The notes: generated from the sequence alone by a model not told the origin. Positions 18,494-28,372 are shown, counted from the first letter of the stretch. The stretch is 64,000 nucleotides of DNA from Acaryochloris sp. CCMEE 5410 (GCF_000238775.2 NZ_AFEJ02000001.1:310001-374000); one strand, 5' to 3'. Translations and numbers: made by a program.

Positions 18494-18782
18494 AGAATAA
18501 CCTCCAGACAAGTGTTAGTAATTCTGATTTGTAGATGTAGTTTTTAATTCAGTTCCTAACTGCATGAACAGCCCACAAGGAATCACCACGGATGAAGGTC
18601 CGGTGTTGTGCTGTGTCTCTCAGTGTGGCTGTAGGCGAATTCAGAACATTCCACCCATCTCTTACGGATTGCTGCTTCAGCAATCAGATAGGTTAACGGA
18701 ATGATCTGCCAGTGAAGCTATATCTGACAAAAAACAGAAGGCTGAGTACTTAAAATGCGTCCCTAAAATTTCGCAAAAAGAC

Positions 18783-19001
18783 TTAGCTAGTAAAACTCAA
18801 TCTTTTAGGGCTACGCAAATGGTGCTTTGACAACGTCACAGGCCGATAAAATATTCGTTGTTTAGGGTGCTTTTTGGATGCCTGATAAGTGTCTGATAGC
18901 TGAGAAGGGACTTCTATCCAGCAATGAGGACAAAACCAGCTCACTCTCTCAAAGCGGATTTGTCGTAGCAATGGATTCGAGCAGCAAGGACAGTCAGTCA
19001 T
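18783..19001 (-). CDS. small zinc-ribbon-like protein
   Basis: 72-residue basic protein with two CxxC pairs, CPCC near the N-terminus and CPHC 20 residues later, in the pattern of a small cyanobacterial family that reads CPCCSNPLLRQIRFERVSWF then CPHCW. Probably one zinc site. Function not known. Its stop is about 290 bases upstream of psbD, on the same strand. Confidence 0.6.
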   Translation of the reverse strand: MTDCPCCSNPLLRQIRFERVSWFCPHCWIEVPSQLSDTYQASKKHPKQRIFYRPVTLSKHHLRSPKRLSFTS

Positions 19002-19213
19002 AAGCTTTATAGAAACGATTGCCGGGGAAAATGATTCTGTTCGGTATTAACCTTAGTTTGCAATCATGAGGAAGTTGTGAGGATAGACTTAAAACTATCC
19101 AGTTGAGCCGAAAGGGAAGCGTCACTATCCCTCTCTTTGCAAAGGTTTTATACCTTATGGAAGATGGGCCAATAGGTATGTAATAATCATCGCAATCTGA
19201 AACCTTCAAGTCT

Positions 19214-21328
19214 ATGCGTCGCTGGCTAAAAAAACTATACGACCACCCATTTTTGCCTGCGGTAGCTTCTCTGGGAAATACCCCACAAGATCGGCAGGTT
19301 GCTGAGCAATGGTCAACCTGGATGAAACAGCAGTGGTATGACCATGGCCTCAAGGAGCTGAAGCAGCAGCGCAATTTAATGACTGAGGTACGACAGGCGT
19401 TGAAGAAGCAGTTGGGTGAGGAACATGTGGTCGTAGAGACCATGAATTTTTCACGGGATGAGTGGATTCAAGTTAATTTGTCGATTAATGATCGAGTCGC
19501 AGCCCGTAATGAACAGCAAGGGCTGATAGAGCAACCCGATGCCATTGTTGATCGCGCCAAGATGCTCCTGGATAGCCGAGACTGGTCAGAGGTTGCCGCT
19601 GGGTTAGCAGTGGTCACTGGACGTCGCTGTACAGAGCTATTGCAAACGGCTGAATTTATTTATTCCTCTCCCTATAGTGTCTGGTTTACTGGGGCCTTGA
19701 AGCGTCGGAAAGAAGCGATGGAGCTGCGCTTTGAAATTCCCACCCTTGCCCCAGCCAAACATGCGATCGCAGCCCTAGATCTGCTCAGACAACAAGTCAA
19801 TACCGTGGGATTGGATCTGGAAACCATTAATCGGAAATACAGTCCTCCCGTGGCTAAAGCATGCGATCTCTATTTTGCTGAACTAATTCCCCAGCGAGCT
19901 GGGCGTGGCAATCTCTATACTCATTTATTTCGGACGATCTATGCTCGGATCGCTACCCATTGGTATGCGCCACCCACCGTGGCGGATGTTGAATATATGG
20001 CAGCGATCCAAGGCCATTTTTTAATCCAGAATGAGCAAGATACGGCACTCCGCCGGTCCCTTGCCTCCACTCGACACTACAATGACTACAAAATTGGGGA
20101 CGGCCAGGGAAATATAGATGGTCGCCAAGGGATACGACTACGGGATCCAGGGGTGCAGGTCCTGCAAGTGTTCCAAAGTGCTGCCCCTCAACTTGAACCA
20201 GAAACCCTCACTGAATGGGAAGAACAACCAATGATCCGACCTGTTAAACGCCAACGCCAACGCCCCAAGCGGGAAATTTCAACCCTAAGACTTTACCAAG
20301 ATGAACGGGATCGTTGGATCCAGGTACTCGACCAGTTTGAACCTCGTGGCACCCAACAAGAAAAGATGTCCGTTCTGCTGGAATGGCTGGAGCAATCCTT
20401 AAAAGACGGTACCTCAAACAAGGAGTCTGCGGATGATTTAGAGCAGCTAGCTTACCTATTTATTGAGCCACTACAGCCCCTTAGAGACCCAGAAGCCATC
20501 CGAACCCTATGTCAGCAGGAAATTGCTGATTTGGAACAGGATTACTATCCAGAAGATTACTTGCCGCTGTATAAACAGGCGATCGCAGAAGCCATTCGCT
20601 CGGGACAGCTGCCTTTAATAGACGGAAAAACAGCAGAACGAACCAGCTATACCAAAGAAGGTGTCAACTACGAGCAACGCACCCATTATGCTCTGTTATT
20701 TCTAGATGATTTGGATCATGAACTGGAAGCTTCTCAATCGGATCCGTCGCAGCGAGTTACACCTATTAAATCGGACATTACACCTAAAATTGATTCAACG
20801 CTTGATCAAACAACCCCACCATCCGCAACCGATCAAAAGTTAGATACCCTGACCACGGTGCTGACCCAGCTTATCCAAGTGATGCAGGGGGAGCAGGCCG
20901 CTCCACACCCCACTCCAGAGCTGGAAACTGCCCAGAATGAAAACGCCCAAAATAATGGTCATGCCCATCCGGCTGAATCTCCTGAACTTTCTACTGCAGA
21001 TCCAGACCCTTCTTCTCCTAAAAAGAGAGGAAGGCGGGCAGGGAAGACGTCTGCCGCTGCAGAGGCCAAAATCTCCCAGGCCATTAATGCAATCATGGAC
21101 TACAACAATGTTCCCACCCGGACTTTTGATGAAAAATGGATGATTAGCTCATCGATTCTCAAACGGCTCACCAAGTCCTACCAAGGCGTGATTCAGCGGG
21201 TCCTAGATGCTCGCAAAGATGAAATTCAACTTCACCATCAGGCCCATGGATTGAAAGGTCGTCATAATACTCGTCACGGTCGAGCTGGGGTCACCATTGA
21301 TCAAGTGATTCAACTGGACTTTGATTAA
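19214..21328 (+). CDS. telomere resolvase (protelomerase)-like tyrosine-recombinase-fold protein
   Basis: 704-residue protein whose first about 300 residues look like the catalytic region of telomere resolvases (ResT/TelK/TelA), enzymes that cut and rejoin replicated telomeres into covalently closed hairpins. Matching active-site elements in order: VVTGRRCTELL (Arg137/138), WFTGALKRRKE (Lys163), LYTHLFRTIYARIATHWY (His237, Arg240), GHF (His268) and RHYNDYKI (Tyr289 or Tyr292 as nucleophile). Residues 320-600 hold a basic linker and helical segments; 600-640 is Pro/Glu/Asn-rich; a basic final domain (residues 640-704: KKRGRRAGKTSAAAEAK, then SSILKRLTKSYQGV) probably binds DNA. HIP1 sites inside suggest long residence. 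Which Tyr acts, and any target site, are not known. Confidence 0.75.
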   Translation: MRRWLKKLYDHPFLPAVASLGNTPQDRQVAEQWSTWMKQQWYDHGLKELKQQRNLMTEVRQALKKQLGEEHVVVETMNFSRDEWIQVNLSINDRVAARNEQQGLIEQPDAIVDRAKMLLDSRDWSEVAAGLAVVTGRRCTELLQTAEFIYSSPYSVWFTGALKRRKEAMELRFEIPTLAPAKHAIAALDLLRQQVNTVGLDLETINRKYSPPVAKACDLYFAELIPQRAGRGNLYTHLFRTIYARIATHWYAPPTVADVEYMAAIQGHFLIQNEQDTALRRSLASTRHYNDYKIGDGQGNIDGRQGIRLRDPGVQVLQVFQSAAPQLEPETLTEWEEQPMIRPVKRQRQRPKREISTLRLYQDERDRWIQVLDQFEPRGTQQEKMSVLLEWLEQSLKDGTSNKESADDLEQLAYLFIEPLQPLRDPEAIRTLCQQEIADLEQDYYPEDYLPLYKQAIAEAIRSGQLPLIDGKTAERTSYTKEGVNYEQRTHYALLFLDDLDHELEASQSDPSQRVTPIKSDITPKIDSTLDQTTPPSATDQKLDTLTTVLTQLIQVMQGEQAAPHPTPELETAQNENAQNNGHAHPAESPELSTADPDPSSPKKRGRRAGKTSAAAEAKISQAINAIMDYNNVPTRTFDEKWMISSSILKRLTKSYQGVIQRVLDARKDEIQLHHQAHGLKGRHNTRHGRAGVTIDQVIQLDFD

Positions 21329-21367
21329 GTGTTTGACAATGGCAGATGGAGAAATTCTACCCTTTGT

Positions 21368-23791
21368 TCAGGAATCCATATGTTTAGCCAAGAGTTTTTT
21401 CGCCATGGGTTTGTATAGCAGGTAGAAGATGGTCTCGATATACCGGAGCATATCTTCCCTTTTTTCCTTAGAAGTGTAGTTCCAAAAACCATATATTTTA
21501 GCGAGGGAAAGTAATCGACTGGTGTGAATTTTCCAAGTGTAGGTAGTGTAGACCCGCTCTATCGCTTGTTCTGAAATTTGTTGCCAATAGTCTGGATTGG
21601 TTGAGCATTCTTTGGCAAACTCTAGCAATTTAGTCGCAATTTCTTCATTATGGGTTGGGTTGATATAAAAGCCATCAATGCCATCTCGAATGATTTCTAG
21701 TGGTCCCCCAAACCGAGTTGCAAAGGTGGGAAGCCCAGAAATCATGGCTTCTAAAACCGTTAACCCAAAGGCTTCAAAGAGGGCGGGTTGAACAAAAATA
21801 CCTTTGTGATCGGCAACCACTCGATAGATTTCCCCCGAGTCTTGCTTGGGAAAACGAACCCCTAACCACCGGATTTTGCCGTGCAGGTTGTATTGATCAA
21901 TAATTCGGTATAGTCGCTCAATTTCGTTAATTTCTTCATGATCCACAGAATCACTGGTTCTCAGCTTGCCAGCTACCAGAATGAGATTGTAGTGGTCCTG
22001 GAGTTGGGGATGTTGGCCGAAGCATTCTGCCAAACCCGTTAAATTTTTAATCCGATCCAAACGAGCCATAGAAAACAGTGGCGGTTTTTCTGGATCCTCT
22101 AAATGGCCAAAGACGTGTTCAGGGTCTTCGAGGGTAAACAATAACTCTTCCAGTCGGTCTATATCCCCTGGTGTTCTCTCCTGGTGCCGGGTGAAGGGAA
22201 AATAGACACTTTCGTTGACGCCAGGTGGGACAACATTAAATTTAGGGCTGAACAATTCGGCTCCATAAACAACATGGTAAAGATCGGGCATTGTAAAGGA
22301 ACGATAGCTTTCATACTGACCAATGGTATCGGGGCGACCCGCGATTTCTTGATAGGTACTAGTGACAATAAAATTCGCCGCATTCATGGCAATTAAATCG
22401 GCGGTAAACTGCATGGAGAAGTGATACTGCTCCTCTAAATCCTGCCAATACAGATTACTGAACAGATACTTCGACTTTTCCAGAGCATGGGCAACGTTGC
22501 ACTGGGTTACTCCTAACCGACGGGAGAGGAGAAAGGCGACTAAGTTACCGTCTGTATAGTTGCCCACGATCAAATCCGGTAAGCCCCGAAACTCCGCCAG
22601 TAGTTCCCGCTCAGCATCGATGGCATAGGTTTCTAAGTAAGGCCAAATTTCAAACCGGGAAATCCAGTTTTGGGTGTATTTGGGATTCAGCTCTCGGAAG
22701 GGAACGCGCAAAATCCATACGTTGTCGGTGGCATGAACTTTTTCTAGCCGCTGATTGCAGAGGGTTCCTTCACTATTGGGAATCAATCGAGACAAAATAA
22801 TAAGCTTTGGCTGCACTTCTAAGGTATCTAGCCCTGCGAACTGAAGATCTTCTTGCAGCTGCTTCTCTAGGCTTTTTGCTTGATCAAGGACATAAACGAC
22901 CTGCCCGCCAGTATCGGGTCTGCCCAAAACCCCTTCTTGACCAAAGTAGCCATGAATCGAAACCAGCACGATCTTAAAGATCATGGGGATGCGAGAGATA
23001 AAGGCTTCCAATACCTGATCGTCAGGAGAATCGATTAGCTCATCCAGCATTTCTAAAGTTTCTAGAACTCTGGCAGCGGTATTCCCCCAACCTGGTTCAA
23101 AACCCAGCTCTTGGAAGTTAAACCTAAATTCAGGATAGGGCTGTTCTGGGGGGAGCCCCCCCACTAAGCTAATGGCTTGCTTCACGCACTCAGATAGCTG
23201 TTCAGGGTTTTGGATCCTTTGATTAATTAGGAGTTGAGTGCCGTTATAGGAATGAAGTTTGAGGAATGAAAAGAGAGAGAAGAGCCATTGTTGAGAGCCC
23301 TCAAACATCTTGCTCGATAAGTATCGGTTGAGATATTGAACGCCTCGACCAATATTCTTTGGATCTCGGATGACGGGAGAATAGTCGTAGAAAGGACGGA
23401 AATCAATTTCGAGGATGTCGCCCTCTTGAGGATGATAGTGTCCTACAAATCGATCGCGCAGGTCCAGTAGCTCATCAATCTGGATTCGCTCATAGACTAA
23501 TTCTCGAGGATCTAAGCGATAAGCTTCTTCAGATGCGATTTTGGGACGAATAATTAGATAGAGGTTCTCATCCTCGACAAGGATTTCTTGGGTGTAGTAA
23601 ATCAGCTTCTGCAAACGGGATGAGAGTTGAAATGCAGGAGTCTTCCCATATTTCTCGCAGAAGGTGTCAAATACGCTCAGAATGTCATTGCGGAGTAAAT
23701 AGCGCTCGGATTGATTGTGGACTTCACTAGCAAACTGTCGCAAATCCGTTTTTTCATCACTATTTAAGACCGATTGAATAAACTGAGACAT
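21368..23791 (-). CDS. susA: sucrose synthase
   Basis: 807 residues, the usual length of cyanobacterial and plant sucrose synthases (GT4), which reversibly convert sucrose and a nucleoside diphosphate into fructose and NDP-glucose. Recognised parts: GYFGQEGVLGRPDTGGQVVY starting the GT-B part near residue 280, the FSMARLDRIKNLTGL segment, and the EX7E motif in FEAFGLTVLEAMISG in the C-terminal half. A GGAG lies eight bases before the ATG. It points to sucrose use or storage (linked to glycogen and, in heterocystous species, to carbon supply). Single gene, no partner next to it. Confidence 0.95.
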   Translation of the reverse strand: MSQFIQSVLNSDEKTDLRQFASEVHNQSERYLLRNDILSVFDTFCEKYGKTPAFQLSSRLQKLIYYTQEILVEDENLYLIIRPKIASEEAYRLDPRELVYERIQIDELLDLRDRFVGHYHPQEGDILEIDFRPFYDYSPVIRDPKNIGRGVQYLNRYLSSKMFEGSQQWLFSLFSFLKLHSYNGTQLLINQRIQNPEQLSECVKQAISLVGGLPPEQPYPEFRFNFQELGFEPGWGNTAARVLETLEMLDELIDSPDDQVLEAFISRIPMIFKIVLVSIHGYFGQEGVLGRPDTGGQVVYVLDQAKSLEKQLQEDLQFAGLDTLEVQPKLIILSRLIPNSEGTLCNQRLEKVHATDNVWILRVPFRELNPKYTQNWISRFEIWPYLETYAIDAERELLAEFRGLPDLIVGNYTDGNLVAFLLSRRLGVTQCNVAHALEKSKYLFSNLYWQDLEEQYHFSMQFTADLIAMNAANFIVTSTYQEIAGRPDTIGQYESYRSFTMPDLYHVVYGAELFSPKFNVVPPGVNESVYFPFTRHQERTPGDIDRLEELLFTLEDPEHVFGHLEDPEKPPLFSMARLDRIKNLTGLAECFGQHPQLQDHYNLILVAGKLRTSDSVDHEEINEIERLYRIIDQYNLHGKIRWLGVRFPKQDSGEIYRVVADHKGIFVQPALFEAFGLTVLEAMISGLPTFATRFGGPLEIIRDGIDGFYINPTHNEEIATKLLEFAKECSTNPDYWQQISEQAIERVYTTYTWKIHTSRLLSLAKIYGFWNYTSKEKREDMLRYIETIFYLLYKPMAKKLLAKHMDS

Positions 23792-23892
23792 AAAAGTGCT
23801 CCGGACATGGGACCTAGGAATATATTAAGTCTGATAGCAACAGACGTATCAATAGTGCTGTGAGGGGTTACGAATGTTAAACATTCTAGGCA

Positions 23893-23917
23893 TAAAAAAA
23901 GCTGACCCTAAGGTCAG
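23893..23917 (-). terminator. intrinsic terminator after ycf35
   Basis: On the minus strand GCTGACC, a four-base loop and GGTCAGC are followed by seven T. The stem starts about 32 bases after the ycf35 stop codon and closes the ycf46-ycf35 cluster. Confidence 0.9.
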
Positions 23918-23948
23918 CCAATAGGATATTTGGGAACGCGCAGAGAAA

Positions 23949-24302
23949 TTAGCGATGGAGAACCAACTTGACGTTGGCATTTTGGAGTTCAGGTCGCTTA
24001 ATTTCTGACAATGTTTTGTTGACGGCGTACTTTTGATTAATGGAGTTAATGAGTTCAGTCTGATTATGCTTTTTGGCAACGCCCCATAGATCAGCAATCA
24101 GATCAAAGGAGCCATCAGTATTATGGGACCAACCCAAATCATATTCACCGTCTAAAACTGCAACGATATCTGCCCGAACACGCTGGCCGTTATAGCCCCG
24201 CACGTCGGCATTTGTCTTAACTTCAATACCGAGATCCTTCAGGGAAGACTTAAGAATTTCAGCTTCCGTGATCTTGGTGCGGAGAGTGCTAAAGTGTGAC
24301 AT
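23949..24302 (-). CDS. ycf35: Ycf35 family protein (DUF1257)
   Basis: 117-residue DUF1257 protein, conserved in cyanobacteria and some plastids; function unknown. The start at 24302 gives MSHFSTLRTKITEAEILKSS, with GGAGG eight bases ahead; an upstream ATG at 24332 would add ten residues but has no such site. The central VRGYNGQRVRADIVAVLDG and the DLGWS motif are typical. It follows ycf46 on the same strand after 126 bases. Confidence 0.92.
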   Translation of the reverse strand: MSHFSTLRTKITEAEILKSSLKDLGIEVKTNADVRGYNGQRVRADIVAVLDGEYDLGWSHNTDGSFDLIADLWGVAKKHNQTELINSINQKYAVNKTLSEIKRPELQNANVKLVLHR

Positions 24303-24428
24303 TGGATGTTCCTCCAGGAATTGAGATAACAACGTTTGGTTGGGATAAACCGCAACGCTGACGGAATTGCGGTTGGATGAACTAGCGTATAGCTAGCGGT
24401 TCCTCCTGCTGGGAACAGGAGAAAGCTT

Positions 24429-25931
24429 TTAGAACTCAAGTCGCTGATATTCTGCGACTGAGGCTGCTGCAGGGCGGGCTCTTTGGCGAGCCCAGTCCCG
24501 TAAGGCCATTACCTGCTCGGTCATTGTCTTGGAGAGGGGTAAGGTGGAGCGGCTGGCGGCAATAATATCGAGTTGCGTGAATTCACGATTTTGGGCAAAG
24601 GCTTCGTACATGGCGGCGATGACGACCTGTTCAATTTCAGCCCCCGAAAAGCCTTCGCAAACGTTTGCGAGTTCAGCGAGGTTAAATCGGGAAATATCTC
24701 GACGGCGCTGGGAGAGATGGATATTGAAAATTTGCTGACGCTCTTGGGGGTTGGGCAGATCGACAAAGAAAATTTCGTCAAATCGGCCTTTGCGTAGAAA
24801 TTCTCCAGGTAAGCGCTCAACCCGATTAGCGGTAGCCATAACAAAGACGGGAGAAGTCTTTTCCTGCATCCAGGTTAAGAAAGACCCGAAAATCCGACTG
24901 GAGGTGCCACCATCTGAATCTGCTGATCCGGCACCACCGGCAAATGCCTTGTCCATTTCATCAATAAATAAGATGGCTGGAGAAATAGACTCAGCGGTTT
25001 TAAGAGCGCTTCGTAAATTGGCTTCTGAACGTCCTACGGTGGAACCGTCATAGACACGTCCCATATCCAAACGGAGGAGAGGTAAACCCCATAACCGTGA
25101 AGTGGTTTTGGCGATCAGGGATTTCCCACATCCTGGAACCCCCAAAATTAACATGCCTTTGGGTTGGGGTAAGCCATATTCCCGTGCCCGTTCGGTAAAG
25201 GCTTCCGATCGCTGGGTTAGCCAATGCTTCAATTCTTCTAAACCACCAACAGCATCAATGGTGTGATCACTTTCGATGTAGTCTAAAATTCCATTGCGGC
25301 GAATAAGCTGCTTCTTCTCGGAAAGAACAACTTCAACTTCGGCTTCTGTGAGTTGACCCGCCGTTACTTTGGCTTTACGATAAACTTTTTCAGCTTCATC
25401 TTTGGTCAACCCGAGGGCGGCTTTAAGCAGTTTTTCCCGTGCTGGAGTGCCTAGGGACCGCCCAGTAAACTGCAACTGCTGATCTAGAACGTCTTGGAGT
25501 TCAGCAAGGTTAGGGAAGGGATAGTCGAGAACGACCATTTCCGTCTCCAGCTCATGGGGAACCTGATGGACGGGAGACATCAAGATGATGGTTTTGCGGG
25601 TGTTTTTAAAGCTTGCGATCGCATCTCGTAACCACCGCATCACTTCGGCATTATCCAGAAACGGATGCAGATCCTTAAAAATAAAGATGGCGTCTTGACG
25701 TTCCCCGATTGCTGATTGAATCGCCATCTGGGGAGAAACAGTACTATGTTGGGTGGAACTGCGGGGCTGTCCATGCTCAACGGTTCCCCGAGTCAACGTC
25801 CAAACAAAAACCTTTCGTTCCTGCCTTTGAGCAATGGCAGCAATCGCTTCCTCTGCCCGTTCTTCCTCGGGGGTAACGAGGTAGATCAAAGGATATTGAG
25901 CTTGAATAAGAATACTTAGCTCTTCTTTCAT
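24429..25931 (-). CDS. ycf46: Ycf46-type AAA ATPase
   Basis: 500-residue AAA ATPase of the Ycf46 family, conserved in cyanobacteria and algal plastids and thought to help regulate photosynthesis or carbon uptake. N-terminal non-ATPase region (1-230) starts with MKEELSILIQAQYPLIYLVT; the AAA core has Walker A GVPGCGKS, Walker B ILFIDEMDKAF, sensor-1 ATANRVERLP and an Arg-finger region RKGRFDEIFF. A GGGAGACAAAGG stretch precedes the ATG. ycf35 follows, and the RHH/Zn-ribbon gene lies just upstream. Confidence 0.95.
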   Translation of the reverse strand: MKEELSILIQAQYPLIYLVTPEEERAEEAIAAIAQRQERKVFVWTLTRGTVEHGQPRSSTQHSTVSPQMAIQSAIGERQDAIFIFKDLHPFLDNAEVMRWLRDAIASFKNTRKTIILMSPVHQVPHELETEMVVLDYPFPNLAELQDVLDQQLQFTGRSLGTPAREKLLKAALGLTKDEAEKVYRKAKVTAGQLTEAEVEVVLSEKKQLIRRNGILDYIESDHTIDAVGGLEELKHWLTQRSEAFTERAREYGLPQPKGMLILGVPGCGKSLIAKTTSRLWGLPLLRLDMGRVYDGSTVGRSEANLRSALKTAESISPAILFIDEMDKAFAGGAGSADSDGGTSSRIFGSFLTWMQEKTSPVFVMATANRVERLPGEFLRKGRFDEIFFVDLPNPQERQQIFNIHLSQRRRDISRFNLAELANVCEGFSGAEIEQVVIAAMYEAFAQNREFTQLDIIAASRSTLPLSKTMTEQVMALRDWARQRARPAAASVAEYQRLEF

Positions 25932-26009
25932 GACCTTTGTCTCCCAATGCAGGGTTGACTACAGAGGATGCATGAAGTTGGACAGACAGCTAAAGCATGG
26001 GCCGAAAAA

Positions 26010-26336
26010 TCAGACGCCCGCTCCCACGAGTTCTTCAGCTGCAGGTTGAACCTTCAGTCCATCATCACTTAACATGGCAGGCTGCTCTTTCATTGAAACC
26101 AACTCACCCGCACGCAAAACGACAGTCGTCGTACATTCGGGACAGGCATAAACTTGATGGGTCGCCCCATAAGCAGATGCTTCTGTTTGCTCCACCACCT
26201 CAGGATGACCCAGGTAGAAATCAATGGCCCGTTCAGCAATGGCTGACATGGGCTCTGCATCGACGGCAGCTCGAATTTTGAGTTGACGATGCAGGTCGGG
26301 TGGCAGGTAAAGAGTAACCTTTTGTTTATCTTGCAT
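26010..26336 (-). CDS. ribbon-helix-helix protein with a C-terminal Cys pair
   Basis: 108 residues. The start QKVTLYLPPDLHRQLKIRAA followed by AIAERAIDFYL is the pattern of a ribbon-helix-helix DNA-binding domain (one strand, two helices). A short CPEC pair follows near residue 70 with no second pair, so half of a zinc site or a dimer-bridged site. It probably regulates transcription, perhaps of ycf46, whose start is 78 bases downstream; that link is inferred from position only. It carries no toxin partner. Confidence 0.65.
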   Translation of the reverse strand: MQDKQKVTLYLPPDLHRQLKIRAAVDAEPMSAIAERAIDFYLGHPEVVEQTEASAYGATHQVYACPECTTTVVLRAGELVSMKEQPAMLSDDGLKVQPAAEELVGAGV

Positions 26337-26455
26337 ATGGCTTAGTAAATGGATACCCGGGTATTAAGGAACAGCTTAAAGATTAGACACATTGCTGTCA
26401 AGCTGTCAAACCGTTATGACGTCAATTTCTTAATATAAGTACATAAAAAATGAGA

Positions 26456-27154
26456 TCAGACTTGAATCTGAGTGACGGCAATATTGCCCTGAAAACAAAT
26501 GTCCACATCACTACCCGGTTCGCGATCGCGACCATGGTAATTGCCTTCATACACTAAACCTGCTTCCGCTTGGCGATAGGCAACGGGTAAAGGTTGTCTG
26601 GACAGTGGACATTGAATAATTTCAGGATCGGGGGCCTCTGGAGGTAGATGGGGGAAGTTTACATTCCAGAATGTTTGTGAAGGTAGGGGCTGGTCCTGTA
26701 AGTGCTGGATGACCCGTTTGGCCCAGCGAGTTGAGCGGGACCAGTCGATGGGGCGGTCTCGGCGATGATATTGAGAAAGGGCTATACCGGGAATGCGATG
26801 CAACGCAGCTTCTCGGACGGCGGCAACCGTTCCCGAAACATAGATATCAGAGCCTAAGTTACCGCCCATATTGATGCCGGAAAAAACCCAAGTCAGTGTG
26901 GGACAGAGATGCTGGAGGGCGACGCGCACGCAATCGACTGGCGTTCCGCCAATCCCATAGCTGGCGAGCAGGTTAGACTCCACCGGTAGGGTTCGCTGGT
27001 CAATGGTAATGGGGCCTGAAGTGGTCACTTGATGTCCACAGCCGGAATGGTGGGTTTGGGGGGCTATTAACAAAGCGGGCTGTTCAATCGCTTGTGCTAA
27101 TGCTGCAATGCCTGGGGCATCAATGCCGTCATCATTGGTAAGAATCCAAGTCAT
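26456..27154 (-). CDS. surE: 5'/3'-nucleotidase SurE
   Basis: About 232-residue metal-dependent nucleotidase/phosphatase of the SurE family. The family signature is intact: LTNDDGIDAPG at the N-terminus (the paired Asp bind the metal), HHSGCGHQVT (usually HSG.S), YGIGGTPVDCVRVAL and SGINMGGNLGSDIYVSGTVA. The ATG at 27154 gives the standard MTWILTNDDG start; a GTG four codons upstream is also open. The gene is followed by a short intergenic gap and the RHH gene. Confidence 0.93.
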   Translation of the reverse strand: MTWILTNDDGIDAPGIAALAQAIEQPALLIAPQTHHSGCGHQVTTSGPITIDQRTLPVESNLLASYGIGGTPVDCVRVALQHLCPTLTWVFSGINMGGNLGSDIYVSGTVAAVREAALHRIPGIALSQYHRRDRPIDWSRSTRWAKRVIQHLQDQPLPSQTFWNVNFPHLPPEAPDPEIIQCPLSRQPLPVAYRQAEAGLVYEGNYHGRDREPGSDVDICFQGNIAVTQIQV

Positions 27155-27214
27155 GCCAAAAGGCACATCATAGTATTTCCTCAGACGATGTGGGAAAGTC
27201 CGAGACGATAGAGA

Positions 27215-28099
27215 TTAAAGATTGGCGTGGTGGGTTGAGCAATTGCGGCCGGATTGTTTGGAATGGTATAAGGCCCGATCGGCTTCATTGATGAGTTCTT
27301 TTGCAGTTTTGTAGGTAGAGTCTTGATTTGCGATCGCAGTTGCAACTCCCACACTGATCGTAATTTCTTGAATGGGCCAGCCATAATTATCCACCGCCTG
27401 CCGTAACGACTCGGCTACAGTAAATGAACCCTGCTGGTCACTGTCTGGCAAACACACCACAAATTCTTCCCCACCATAGCGACCAGCCAAGTCACTTCTG
27501 CGTAAGTTGGTTTTGAGGATACCTGAAATTAAGACAAGGGCTTGGTCCCCAGCTGAGTGACCATAGGAATCATTAAAGGTTTTGAAGTAATCTACATCCA
27601 GCAATAGGATTGACAAAGGGCGTTGAGTGCGGGCCGCAAAAGACTGATATTGCTGGAGTTGAGTTAAAAACCCCCTCCGATTCATCAACTCCGTTAAAGA
27701 ATCGGTATAGGCCAGTTCGGTGAGTCGAAAATTCTCTTGCAGAATCCCCTCTTGAAATCGTTTGAGGGCCTCACTCTCTCGGGCAATACCCAAGATAGAG
27801 TTTGAGCTGGAGTCAAAGCTAAAGGACCAAGTTAAATAGGCCTGATTCCCGTCTGCTTTGCAGTGTAAGGTTTCAAAGTTAGGAATACTTTGGTTGATTG
27901 TCGATTGGAGCACCTGCTGAGTTTGCTGTATCCATTCAGCATGGACAAAATCAAGAAATGATCGCCCGTGGACTCGGCTCGTATCCCAGCCAAATAGCTG
28001 AGTAAATGAGGTGTTCACTCGGTGAATGGTGTAATTGGGCTTCAATATGCAGATAATCTCTGGGCAAATATTGAAGAGTTGGTCCAGATTCGGTTCCAA
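27215..28099 (-). CDS. PAS-GGDEF diguanylate cyclase
   Basis: 294 residues: an N-terminal PAS-like sensor (about 5-115, with VHGRSFLDFVHAEW) joined to a GGDEF domain (about 130-290). The active-site loop is RYGGEEF, an active form, and the preceding YTDSLTELMNRR and LDVDYFKTFND segments carry the metal and base contacts. It should make cyclic di-GMP. No RxxD inhibitory site directly upstream of GGEEF is seen. The first codon is TTG. No EAL domain and no two-component partner nearby. Confidence 0.88.
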   Translation of the reverse strand: MEPNLDQLFNICPEIICILKPNYTIHRVNTSFTQLFGWDTSRVHGRSFLDFVHAEWIQQTQQVLQSTINQSIPNFETLHCKADGNQAYLTWSFSFDSSSNSILGIARESEALKRFQEGILQENFRLTELAYTDSLTELMNRRGFLTQLQQYQSFAARTQRPLSILLLDVDYFKTFNDSYGHSAGDQALVLISGILKTNLRRSDLAGRYGGEEFVVCLPDSDQQGSFTVAESLRQAVDNYGWPIQEITISVGVATAIANQDSTYKTAKELINEADRALYHSKQSGRNCSTHHANL

Positions 28100-28372
28100 G
28101 GTAAGTTTCGACTGAAGAGGGACTTGTTGTTCGGCTAAGTGATTAATCTTGATATTCCTGAATAAACGGTTTTTTAGGGCCGAATTACGAGATCAATATA
28201 GTATCAGTGACTCTTTTGGCTAGCGACGGAAGTGACTTAAATAGAGAAATGCTATAGATTCTATTCTGTCTTAAGATACCCGAAAAGAACTGGCTCGATA
28301 CCTGAGAACTTTTGATGTGTTGAGAGTAAAATTGAGCCGTATTTGCATCTATTTTTTTAGACACTCGCTGAG

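Noticed and set aside
18994-19443. 149-residue Cys-rich minus-strand reading
   Set aside because: It overlaps the start of the resolvase-like gene and the end of the zinc-ribbon gene, and shows no conserved motif.
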